The position numbers and the translations under genes were made by a program. From positions 179,638 to 243,637 of the forward strand of contig NZ_JAAJBT010000006.1 in the NCBI RefSeq assembly GCF_011392115.1: a stretch of DNA of 64,000 nt. The letters run 5' to 3'. Position 1 is the stretch's first letter, and each line of letters opens with the position of its first letter. The DNA is from Flavobacterium difficile. Lineage in GTDB: Bacteria; Bacteroidota; Bacteroidia; Flavobacteriales; Flavobacteriaceae. Positions 38,144 through 48,200 of this stretch are shown here, in pieces. The notes beneath the pieces were generated by a model. It ran no database searches. It had not been told where the DNA came from and saw only the letters and a list, made by a program, of their open reading frames with translations.

Positions 38144-39796
38144 ATGCTTTTATCTTTAACAGTTCAAAATTACGCTTTAATAGAACAGCTTAATATTAAT
38201 TTCACCGATCAGTTTGCTACCATTACTGGAGAAACTGGTGCGGGAAAATCTATTTTGTTAGGCGCTTTAGGTTTGATAATGGGTAATCGAGCCGATTTAT
38301 CTTCTCTAAAAGATAAAGAAAAAAAATGTGTGGTAGAAGCTAATTTTGATATTTCAAAATACAATTTAAAAACTCTTTTCGAAGCCAATGATCTAGATTA
38401 TGAAGATACTACGATAATTCGAAGAGAAATTTTACCTTCTGGTAAGTCTCGCGCTTTCATTAATGATACGCCTGTTAATTTATCAGAACTTCAAATTTTA
38501 GCTGAAAATCTAATTGACATACATTCTCAGCATCAAACTCGTGAATTAGAACAACAAAATTATCAGATTTCCATCTTAGATGCCATTGGATCCAATTCAG
38601 AAAATTTAAAAGAATATGCTGTTTTATTGTCTGATTTCAAACAAAAATCTAAAGAACTAGAACAAGCAATAAATGAAAAAAATGCTTTGTTTACAGCTCA
38701 AGAATACAATTCTTATTTATTAAATGAGTTGATTCAAGTAGGATTACAACCGAATGAACAATCGGAATTAGAAGAAGAATTGTTAAGTTTGAATAATTCG
38801 GAACTAATCAGCGAAACTTTAAGTAAATTGGTTTCATGTGCTAATGAAGAGCAATTCGGCTTTATAAATGCCTTGAAAGATTGTAAAAGTGCTTTGCATA
38901 AAATCGCAACTTTTTCAACGTCTTATTCAGAATTATACGAAAGATTAAATTCGAGTTTAATTGAATTAGAAGACATTGCCGATACAAGTTTTAATTTAGC
39001 TGAGAAAAATATTTACAATCCAGAACGTTTAGATTTTATTTCAAACAGGTTGCAAACCATTTACGATTTACAAAAAAAACATCAAGTGGCTTCGATTGAA
39101 GCATTAATTGAAATCAGAAACCAACTGGATGAAAAAGTTCTATTAGTTGATAATTTAGAAGAAAAAATCAATAGCTTAAACGCCTATTTAAGTTCTAAAA
39201 CTGTTGAATTAAACACAACCGCAAAAAAAATAACTGAGAATAGAAGCAAAGCGATTCCAGTATTTATAAATAAAATTTCTTCTATTTTGTTCGAATTAGG
39301 TATGCCTGATTCGCAATTTAAAATCGAATTAATGTCCTCTAATCAGTTCTTATCTAACGGAAAAGACGAATTAGAATTATTGTTTTCTGCTAATAAAGGA
39401 ACAAGTTTAGGTTCATTTAAAAAAGTGGCTTCAGGCGGAGAAATGTCGAGAATTATGTTAGCTATAAAATCTGTTTTAGCGGATTTTTCTCAATTACCAA
39501 CCATTTTATTTGATGAAATCGACACTGGAGTTTCAGGAGAAATTGCATTAAAAATGGGAGAAATTATGAGTAAAATGAGTATAAAGCGTCAAGTTTTTGC
39601 GATTACACATTTACCACAAATTGCCTCAAAAGGGACTACTCAGTATAAGGTTTCTAAAGCTACAATTGCTGATAATACTGTTTCTAAAATTGTGAAATTA
39701 ACAAACGAAGAAAGAATTATAGAAATTGCCGAAATGTTGTCAGGTAAACAAATTACCGATTCTGCATTAACGCATGCAAAAACATTATTAAATTAA
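38144..39796 (+). CDS. recN: DNA repair protein RecN
   Basis: A 550-residue SMC-like ATPase for double-strand break repair. Walker A GETGAGKS lies at residues 29-36. A coiled-coil middle follows. The ABC signature FKKVASGGEMSRIMLA and Walker B TILFDEIDTGVSG are near the C-terminus, then the H-loop in QVFAITHLPQIAS. Length is normal. It is the last gene of the bamD cluster; fabV behind it has its own promoter. Confidence 0.97.
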   Translation: MLLSLTVQNYALIEQLNINFTDQFATITGETGAGKSILLGALGLIMGNRADLSSLKDKEKKCVVEANFDISKYNLKTLFEANDLDYEDTTIIRREILPSGKSRAFINDTPVNLSELQILAENLIDIHSQHQTRELEQQNYQISILDAIGSNSENLKEYAVLLSDFKQKSKELEQAINEKNALFTAQEYNSYLLNELIQVGLQPNEQSELEEELLSLNNSELISETLSKLVSCANEEQFGFINALKDCKSALHKIATFSTSYSELYERLNSSLIELEDIADTSFNLAEKNIYNPERLDFISNRLQTIYDLQKKHQVASIEALIEIRNQLDEKVLLVDNLEEKINSLNAYLSSKTVELNTTAKKITENRSKAIPVFINKISSILFELGMPDSQFKIELMSSNQFLSNGKDELELLFSANKGTSLGSFKKVASGGEMSRIMLAIKSVLADFSQLPTILFDEIDTGVSGEIALKMGEIMSKMSIKRQVFAITHLPQIASKGTTQYKVSKATIADNTVSKIVKLTNEERIIEIAEMLSGKQITDSALTHAKTLLN

Positions 39797-39802
39797 AATT
39801 TA

Positions 39803-39810
39803 TACTTTTG
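39803..39810 (+). promoter_or_regulatory. -7 promoter element for fabV
   Basis: TACTTTTG matches TAnnTTTG and lies just after the recN stop, 42 bases before the fabV ATG. Confidence 0.5.
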
Positions 39811-39851
39811 TACTAGATTTAAAAAATACAACAACAATAAAAAATAAAATT

Positions 39852-41042
39852 ATGATTATAGAACCAAGAATGCGCGGATTTATATGTTTAACAGCTCATC
39901 CACAAGGTTGTGCGCAAAATGTAAAAAATCAAATTGAATATGTAAAATCAAAAGGAAAAATTGAAGGTGCAAAAAAAGTCTTAGTGATTGGTGCTTCAAC
40001 AGGTTTTGGTTTAGCTTCAAGAATTACTAGTGCATTTGGTTGTGATGCTGCTACAATTGGTGTTTTCTTTGAAAAAGAACCATCTGAAGGAAAAACAGCA
40101 ACTCCAGGTTATTACAATTCTGCAGCATTTGAAATTGAAGCGGAAAAAGCAGGTTTATATGCTAAAAGTATCAATGGAGATGCCTTTTCAAATGAAATAA
40201 AGCAACAAACAATCGATTTAATCAAAAAAGATTTAGGTCAAGTTGACTTAGTTATTTACAGTTTAGCTTCTCCAGTTCGTATGCATCCAACAACAGGAGT
40301 TTTACACCGTTCCACATTAAAACCAATTGGAGGAAAATTTACAAATAAAACTGTTGATTTTCATACAGGAAATGTTACTGAAGTTTCTATTGAGCCTGCA
40401 AATCAAGAAGACATAGACAACACTGTAGTTGTAATGGGTGGTGAAGATTGGTCTATGTGGATGAATGCTTTAAAAGACGCTGGAGTATTAGCAAATGATG
40501 CAATGACTTTAGCTTATTCATATATTGGACCTGAAGTTACAGAGCCAGTTTATAGAAAAGGAACAATCGGTCGTGCAAAAGATCATTTGGAAGCAACAGC
40601 TTTCGAAATTACAAAGCAATTAGAAGATGTAAATTGTAAAGCATACGTTTCTGTTAATAAAGCATTAGTTACTCAAGCAAGTTCAGCTATTCCAGTAATT
40701 CCATTATACATTTCGCTATTGTACAAAACAATGAAAGCAGACGGAATTCACGAAGGTTGTATTGAACAAATGCAACGTTTATACTCAGATAAATTATTCC
40801 ATGGAAATGAAATTCCAACTGATGATAAAGGAAGAATAAGAATTGACGATTGGGAAATGCGCGATGATGTTCAAGCACAAGTTTCTAAATTATGGGAAGT
40901 TGCAACAACTGAAAATTTGTTAGAAATAGGTGATTTAGCTGGATACAAACAAGATTTTCTAAATTTATTTGGATTCGGCTTTGAAGGAGTTGATTATCAA
41001 GCAGATACAAATGAATTGGTATTTGTGCCTAGTATCAAATAA
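39852..41042 (+). CDS. fabV: Enoyl-ACP/trans-2-enoyl-CoA reductase FabV
   Basis: Last reductive step of each fatty acid elongation cycle, with NADH. The 396-residue length is that of the FabV group, larger than FabI. The cofactor-binding VLVIGASTGFGLASRI lies at about 43-58 and the catalytic pair Tyr234 and Lys243 has the family's Y-x8-K spacing (YRKGTIGRAK). FabV enzymes are naturally insensitive to triclosan; that is family knowledge. The gene has its own promoter element and terminator. Confidence 0.96.
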   Translation: MIIEPRMRGFICLTAHPQGCAQNVKNQIEYVKSKGKIEGAKKVLVIGASTGFGLASRITSAFGCDAATIGVFFEKEPSEGKTATPGYYNSAAFEIEAEKAGLYAKSINGDAFSNEIKQQTIDLIKKDLGQVDLVIYSLASPVRMHPTTGVLHRSTLKPIGGKFTNKTVDFHTGNVTEVSIEPANQEDIDNTVVVMGGEDWSMWMNALKDAGVLANDAMTLAYSYIGPEVTEPVYRKGTIGRAKDHLEATAFEITKQLEDVNCKAYVSVNKALVTQASSAIPVIPLYISLLYKTMKADGIHEGCIEQMQRLYSDKLFHGNEIPTDDKGRIRIDDWEMRDDVQAQVSKLWEVATTENLLEIGDLAGYKQDFLNLFGFGFEGVDYQADTNELVFVPSIK

Positions 41043-41064
41043 CAAATTGTTATCTTAATGTTAT

Positions 41065-41087
41065 AAAATCCCGCTTAGCGGGATTTT
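41065..41087 (+). terminator. Terminator of fabV
   Basis: AAAATCCCGCT and AGCGGGATTTT are perfect 11-base arms around a single central base (in practice a small CTTAG loop), followed by a T run. Confidence 0.9.
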
Positions 41088-41202
41088 TTTTGCCTTTTAT
41101 CGATATTTTTTACATTTTATCGATGAAATATGTTAATTATATTTATGGTGTATTTTTTTTTTGTTCATTTACAATTACTAAACAAATTTAAAACAAAAAA
41201 TA

Positions 41203-44200
41203 ATGAAAAAAATTACTTTATGGTTATTTGCCATTTTTGCAAGTTGGCAAATGTCAGGTCAAGTAGGTATTTTCCAGAATTTCGATGCTGGAACTGCCTT
41301 ACCCACAGGATGGACCACTACTGGTGGAGGTTTTGTTAATGCTACAGAATCCTGTTCTGGTAACTCATTAGTTGATAACTTATATAGTTTTAGTACTACT
41401 GGAACTTTAGTTACTCCTAACCAAGTTGCAGGTTCTAATGGAACAGATTTAACAGTTTCATTCGACTATAAAATTGAAGATTGGAGCTCAACTACAGCAA
41501 CCGGGCCAGGTTGGGGTAATATTCAAGTGCAATATTCTGTAAACAACGGCGGAGTTTGGACTACTTTTATGACAATTGATGATTCAAATCACGTAGTTGC
41601 AAATACTTGCGCTACGATGTCTACTATTATTCCTGCTGCAAGTGTGCCAAATGCTTCAGATGTTAGAATAAGATTTTTATTTACATGGGTGTCTGGTGAT
41701 TATGATATCTATATAGATAATTTTTCAGCTACTCAAGTTACAACTTTACCTCCTTCTTGTACTGTTTTGTCTTCACCAGCAAATGGTGCTACAAACATTG
41801 CAAGTTCTACAATTTCTTGGAATGTTGCACCTGGAATTCCAACAGGTTACAGATTAAACGTAGGAACAACACCTGGTGGAACTAATATATTAAATTTATT
41901 TAATGCGGGTAACGTTACTACATATGATTTAGGGGCGTTAAATTCTGGTACAACTTATTATGTTACTGTAATACCTTATAATGCCAACGGAAATGCTACG
42001 GGATGTACAGAAAGTTCATTTACAACTTGTGGTGCTACTACAACCTATCCAAGTTTAGAAACTTTTACAACTTTCTTACCGAATGCATGTTGGTTAAGAG
42101 GAGATAATGGTGACTTAACTTCAGGTCCTGCAACTTTCGGATCTAATGGTTTTTATGCCGATGGTTTTGCTAATAATGGATTTACAGGTGCTTTCACTTA
42201 CAATATTTTTGTAGCTTCAGCTAATGATTGGATAATCACACCTGAATATACAATTCCTGCTACAGGTTACGAATTAAAATTTGATGCAGCAGCTGTTAAT
42301 TATAATGCAACAACAGAAGTAATAAACTGGGAATCAGATGATTTTGTTGAAGTTTTAGTGAGTACAACAGGTACTTCAAACTGGACAGTTTTATACACTT
42401 ATAATGATACAAATGTTCCTTCTAATTTAGGTGAAGCTAACATCATCGATTTAGATGCTTATAGTGGACAAACGGTAAGATTCGCTTACAGAGTTGTTGA
42501 AGGTACTGCAGACGGTGCATCTGATATTGAATTTTCTATAGATAATTTCCAAGTTCGTTTGTCTCCAACTTGTCCAGACCAAACTGGATTAACTGTTGGA
42601 ACCGTAACTGCAACTACAGCTGACTTTTCTTGGTCAGATTTAAGTGGCGATGGTGCTACAGGTTATGAATATGCTATTACAACTTCTGCTACACCACCAA
42701 CTTCAGGAACAGCAACTACTGCACAAATATATGCAGCTACAGGTTTGTCTCCTCAAACAGTTTATTATATCCATGTTAGATCTTCATGTGCTGCTGGAAA
42801 TTTTGGAAACTGGGCTACAGCGACATTTACTACAGCATGTGCTCCTATTACTACTTATCCTAGTTTAGAGCCATTTGCAACATTTTTGCCTAATCAATGT
42901 TGGTTAAGAGGTGATAATGGTGATTTAACAGCAGGTCCAGCTACTTTTGGAACAAATAATTTCTATGCTGATGGATTTAGAAATGTTGGTACAACAGGTT
43001 CTTTTGCATATAACATTTGGGTTGCAGCTGCAAACGATTGGATTATTTCTCCAGAATTTGCAATTCCAGCTACAGGTTATGAATTAAAGTTTGATGCAGC
43101 AGCTACTAATTTTAATGCAGGAACTGCAGTTACAAACTGGGAAGCTGACGATTTTGTTGAAGTTTTAGTTAGTACATCAGGTACAACTAACTGGATTGTA
43201 TTAGACACTTATGATAGTTCAAATGTCCCTTCAAATTTAGGAGAATTAAATGTTCTTGATTTAGATGCTTACAGCGGTCAAACAGTAAGATTTGCATTTA
43301 GAGTAGTCGAAGGAACGGCAAATGGAACAGCAGATTTAGAGTTTTTTGTTGATAATTTTGAAGTTAGAATGACACCATCTTGTCCTGATCAAACAGGATT
43401 AACTGTTGGGACAGTAACTGCAACAACTGCAGACATTTCATGGGCAGATTTATCTGGTTCAGGTGCTCTTGGGTATGAATATGCTATTACAACATCTGCA
43501 ACACCTCCAGCTTCAGGTACAGCTACTACAGCTCAAATTTTTGCAGCTACAGGTTTATCTCCTCAAACAGTATACTATATTCATGTTAGAGCTACATGTA
43601 CTGCAGGTACTTTTGGTAACTGGGCAACTGCAACTTTTACAACGGCTTGTGCTCCAATTACATCTTTTCCTTGGACTGAAAATTTTGATAGTGTTACTAT
43701 TCCTGGTTTTCCACCATGTTGGTCAGAACAAAATGGAGATTATCAAACTTCAAGTGATACTTTTAGTAATACACCGCGTTCAGGTGCAAACTATTTAAGA
43801 GATGCATTTTTTGCTTCAAATGAATTTATGTGGACTCCAGGTTTCGATTTAGTTGCTGGTACTTCATATGACTTCTCATCTTGGGTTCAAGGCGATGGTG
43901 GATCAGGTTGGATTGTAGACTATTTTGTGAATACTGCTCAAAATTCAACTGGTGCAACTCAATTAGGAGCTACATATAATGTTCCAGGTACAGGTACTTT
44001 AGCAATACAACCGTATGCACAAGTTACAAGATCTTTCGTGCCAGCTACAACTGGAACTTATTATTTTGCAGTTAGAGTGAATCAGCCAAGTTTTAGTCCT
44101 AATTATGTGGCTTTTGATGATTTCGAATTAAAATTATCTCCAGCTTGTCCAACTCCAAGTGCTTCCGCATCTGGTGTAACAGATGTTGCAGCAAATTTAA

Positions 44201-45108
44201 CATGGACGGCTGTTCCAAGTGCAACTTTAGGATATGAGTATGTATTAGATAACGTTGCTACAGATCCTACGGGAGCTGGAACTTCTACAACTGCAACTAC
44301 ATTTGCAGCTAGTGGATTAACGCCTTTAACCACATATTATTTTCATATTCGTTCAGTTTGTGCTGCAGGTACATTCAGTTCATGGACAACTGTAAGTTTT
44401 ACTACTTTAAATTCACCACCTGTAAATGATAATTTGTGTAATGCTACATTACTAACATTAGGTACTCCTACTGGAATCACAAATACATTAGTAGGAGCAA
44501 CTGCTCAGACTTCTGAGCCAGTACCTTCTTGTTTCAATGGTGGAATTAATGGATCAGTTTGGTTTAGTTTTGTTGCTCCTTCTTCTGGATCTGTAGAAGT
44601 AAGTACAGATTTTGCTGGTGGAACTTTATTTGATGGTGATACTGAAATAGCAGTTTATGCTTCAAATGGAGTAAATTGTTCAGATTTGACAACGCTTGGA
44701 ACTGCTTTAGGATGTGATCAAGATAGCGGAACTACTGTTAATTACAGTTCATTCTTATCTTTAACAGGATTAACATCTGGCGATACATATTATATTCAAG
44801 TTGATAGATGGGGAACTGCTACAGCAGGTACATTTGGAATTCAAGTTTCAACGGTACTTAACGCTGCTTCTTTTGACACAAACTCATTTGTGGCCTATCC
44901 AAACCCAGTAAAAGATATCTTAAACTTATCTTACAAAACAACAATTAGCAATGTTAGAGTTGTTAACTTGTTAGGGCAAGAAGTTTTAAATACTAAAGTA
45001 AATGCAAATGAAGTACAAGTAAATATGTCTTCATTAACAGCAGGTGCTTACGTTGTTAACATTACTGTTGAAGATACAGTACATACTATTAAAGTTATTA
45101 AAGAATAA
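41203..45108 (+). CDS. Large T9SS-secreted multidomain protein (MAM-like and FN3 modules)
   Basis: A 1,301-residue secreted protein. The signal peptide ends near SWQMSGQ. Modules by rough residue: a choice-of-anchor-J/cleaved-adhesin-like domain 21-178; an FN3-like domain 183-274; two MAM-like repeats (275-455, 546-726), each followed by FN3 (457-545, 727-815); a third, different MAM-like domain 816-980 with FN3 at 982-1070; a PPC-like beta domain 1070-1225; and the T9SS type A sorting domain from about 1229 (FVAYPNPVKDILNLSY to the end). It is expected to be exported by T9SS and either attached to the surface or released. An adhesin role is likely. The downstream gene is a close paralogue. 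Confidence 0.88.
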   Translation: MKKITLWLFAIFASWQMSGQVGIFQNFDAGTALPTGWTTTGGGFVNATESCSGNSLVDNLYSFSTTGTLVTPNQVAGSNGTDLTVSFDYKIEDWSSTTATGPGWGNIQVQYSVNNGGVWTTFMTIDDSNHVVANTCATMSTIIPAASVPNASDVRIRFLFTWVSGDYDIYIDNFSATQVTTLPPSCTVLSSPANGATNIASSTISWNVAPGIPTGYRLNVGTTPGGTNILNLFNAGNVTTYDLGALNSGTTYYVTVIPYNANGNATGCTESSFTTCGATTTYPSLETFTTFLPNACWLRGDNGDLTSGPATFGSNGFYADGFANNGFTGAFTYNIFVASANDWIITPEYTIPATGYELKFDAAAVNYNATTEVINWESDDFVEVLVSTTGTSNWTVLYTYNDTNVPSNLGEANIIDLDAYSGQTVRFAYRVVEGTADGASDIEFSIDNFQVRLSPTCPDQTGLTVGTVTATTADFSWSDLSGDGATGYEYAITTSATPPTSGTATTAQIYAATGLSPQTVYYIHVRSSCAAGNFGNWATATFTTACAPITTYPSLEPFATFLPNQCWLRGDNGDLTAGPATFGTNNFYADGFRNVGTTGSFAYNIWVAAANDWIISPEFAIPATGYELKFDAAATNFNAGTAVTNWEADDFVEVLVSTSGTTNWIVLDTYDSSNVPSNLGELNVLDLDAYSGQTVRFAFRVVEGTANGTADLEFFVDNFEVRMTPSCPDQTGLTVGTVTATTADISWADLSGSGALGYEYAITTSATPPASGTATTAQIFAATGLSPQTVYYIHVRATCTAGTFGNWATATFTTACAPITSFPWTENFDSVTIPGFPPCWSEQNGDYQTSSDTFSNTPRSGANYLRDAFFASNEFMWTPGFDLVAGTSYDFSSWVQGDGGSGWIVDYFVNTAQNSTGATQLGATYNVPGTGTLAIQPYAQVTRSFVPATTGTYYFAVRVNQPSFSPNYVAFDDFELKLSPACPTPSASASGVTDVAANLTWTAVPSATLGYEYVLDNVATDPTGAGTSTTATTFAASGLTPLTTYYFHIRSVCAAGTFSSWTTVSFTTLNSPPVNDNLCNATLLTLGTPTGITNTLVGATAQTSEPVPSCFNGGINGSVWFSFVAPSSGSVEVSTDFAGGTLFDGDTEIAVYASNGVNCSDLTTLGTALGCDQDSGTTVNYSSFLSLTGLTSGDTYYIQVDRWGTATAGTFGIQVSTVLNAASFDTNSFVAYPNPVKDILNLSYKTTISNVRVVNLLGQEVLNTKVNANEVQVNMSSLTAGAYVVNITVEDTVHTIKVIKE

Positions 45109-45129
45109 ATAATAATTTATGATAAATAC

Positions 45130-45156
45130 AAAAGCCTCGTTAAAATCGAGGCTTTT
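45130..45156 (+). terminator. Terminator of the first T9SS cargo gene
   Basis: AAAAGCCTCG and CGAGGCTTTT arms, ten bases each, with a seven-base loop and a T tract. Confidence 0.9.
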
Positions 45157-45260
45157 TTTATAACATTTTCTCTATTTTTTTTGATTTTTATTTAAATTAT
45201 TATAAAATATGGCAAAAAAACACTAAATTTAGCATTCACTAATCACTTAATAATTTATTT

Positions 45261-48200
45261 ATGAAAAAAATTACTTTTTTTCTGTTTTTTGTTCTGTATG
45301 GAATTTCCACCCTAGGACAAACAACTGTAACGATAGGAACCGGTGTTCTATCCGCTACAAGTGCTAATGGATCACCTGTATATAGGTCTAGTGCTACTAG
45401 TACTTTTAATTTTTCACAAAGTGTAGAACTTCTTACTCCTGCAGATTTATCGGCTGTAGGTATTACTGCAGGTTCTACAATTACAAAAATTGCATATAAA
45501 AAACTTAATGCTTCCACCTTGTCTCCTGGTAGAACAGCAACTATGCGAATTTTTATGAAAAATACAGCAACAACTGCATTAGGTACAACAACAAATTTTG
45601 CAACTTACACAACCGGCTCTACTTTATGTTACGATAATGCTGTTTATTCTAATACAGATTTACCAGCAGTAGCAGGTTGGGTTGAATTTAATTTTTCAAC
45701 TCCATTTAATTATACAGGAGGTTCTATAGAAGTTGGAATTGATTGGGCAATTAATGCAGGTACAGGTAATCCTACAGACGGAGCTTTTGCTTGGGAGTAT
45801 ACTACAGTTTCAGCAAATCAAGCTGCGGGCACTTCTGCTGGTGCAGCTATTACAGGGAATTTAGCAACCGCTAACACAAGAATTTATAACACTCAATTAA
45901 CATTTACAAACAATCCTTGTTCAGGTGTTCCTGCACCAGGAAATACAGTTGTTTCAACATCTGGTTGTTTTGGAAGTAGTGCAACGTTATCATTACAAAA
46001 TCCAACCATTGGATCTGGAGTTACTTATCAATGGTATATGAATACTGTCGCAATTTCAGGAGCTACAAATCCAAATTATGTGATACCAAGTCTTACAACA
46101 AGTGATACTTATTTTTGTGAAGTTACATGTGCTGGAAATACTTCTGCATCTAGTTCATTATTAGTTGGACCTTCTATTTTAACTACACCAGTTTTAGAAC
46201 CGTTTGCGGTATTTTTACCTACATGTTGGATGAATATGTTTGGTGGTGATTTAACTACAGGTCCTACTGCTTCAACAGGTTCAGGTTGGGTTGCAGATGG
46301 ATTTGCAAATTCAGGTACGACTGGTGCTATTAGAAATGAAATTTGGACTGTAGGGGCTAATGATTGGGTAATTTCTCCAGTTGTTAACATACCAGCTGTA
46401 GGTTACGAGTTAAAATTTGATGCTGCAGCTACTCAATTTGCTTCAGTAAACTCTCCAACAACACCATGGGAAGCTGATGATTTTATTGAAGTATTAATTG
46501 CAACAGGTGGTTCAACAACTAACTGGATAGTTTTAAATACATTCAACGATACTAATGTTCCTTCTAATATAGGTTCTTCTTATATTTATGATTTATCGGC
46601 ATATGCTGGTCAAAATGTTAGAATTGCATTTAGAGCTGTAGAAGGCACGGCCAATGGATTAGCTGATATCGATTTTTCAATCGATAATTTTCAGATAAGA
46701 CAAACACCAGCATGTTCTGAACCTACTGGTATTACTATTGGAAACATCACTTCATCATCAGTAGAGTTCTCCTGGACAGAACCTACAGTTGCTCCTTCTG
46801 TAGGATATGAGTATATCGTTTCTACATCTAATACTATTCCTACAACAGCAGGAACTCCAACTACAAACACATTTGGCATTCCTACTGGATTATTATCTAA
46901 TACAACTTATTATGTTTTTGTGAGATCTGATTGTGGGGCCAGTGGTTTCAGTACTTGGGTTGGTCCTGTTAGTTTTACTACATTATGTGCACCAGTAACA
47001 GCACCTGTTTCAGAAAATTTCACAACATTTTTACCTAGTGTATGTTGGTTTAACAGAACAGGTGGTGATTTAACAACTGGACCAACAAGTTTAACAGGTT
47101 CAGGTTGGGTTGCAGATGGATTTGCTAATGCAGGTACTACTGGAGCTATAAAAAATGAGATTTGGACAACAGGTGCAAATGATTGGTTTATTTCACCTGA
47201 GATAACAATTCCATCAACAGGATATGAATTAAAATTTGATGCTGCTGCCACTCAATTTGCTACTACAAATTTACCAACTACACCTTGGGAATCTGATGAT
47301 TTTATTGAAGTTTTAGTTTCTACAACAGGTTTAACAAACTGGACTCCAATTTTCACATATAATGATTCAAATCAACCATCAAATACTGCAACTCCAAATG
47401 TTTTAGATTTGGATGCCTATGCTGGTCAAAATATTAGAATAGCTTTTAGAGCTGTGGAAGGCGCTACTAATGGTTCGGCTGATATTGATTTTTCAATTGA
47501 TAATTTTCAAGTTAGATTAACGCCTACTTGTATTGAGCCTTCAAATTTAGTTTTTTCAAGTGTAACAGCTACAACAGCTAATATTTCATGGGAGGGTACA
47601 ACTCCAGTTCCTACAATAGGTTACGAATATTTTGTTTCAACTACAAATGCAGTTCCTGTAACTGCTGGTACTGCAACTACTAATACTTTTGCGGCATTAT
47701 CAACTTTATTACCTCAAACAACTTATTATATTTTTGTACGTTCTGATTGTGGTGGAGGTGATTTTAGTCCATGGATAGGGCCGATCTCATTTACAACGGC
47801 TTGTTCTCCAGTTGCAACTTTACCTTGGATTCAAAATTTTGATTCGGTAACTGTTCCTGCAATTCCTACTTGTTGGTCTGAAGAAAATGGGGATTATGTA
47901 ACTGCAATTGCTGGTACATATAATACGCCTCGTTCAGGTGCTAATTATTTAAGAGATTCATGGTCTGCTTCTAATGAATATATGTGGACGCCAGGTTTCG
48001 ATTTAATTGCTGGTACTTCTTATGATTTTTCTTCTTGGATTCAAGGTGATGGTGGTACAGGTTGGACAGTTGATTATTTTGTTAATTCATCTCAAAATTC
48101 AACTGGTGCAACTCAGCTAGGTGGTCAATATGCAGTTCCTGGAACTGGAACGATTGCTATACAGACATATGCTCAAGTAACTAGATCATTCGTTCCTTCA

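Noticed and set aside
42644..43798. Extra genes in other frames of the T9SS cargo genes (for example 42644-42868 and 43463-43798)
   Set aside because: They lie in alternative frames of repetitive Thr/Gly-rich coding DNA and give Leu/Gln-rich low-complexity peptides.
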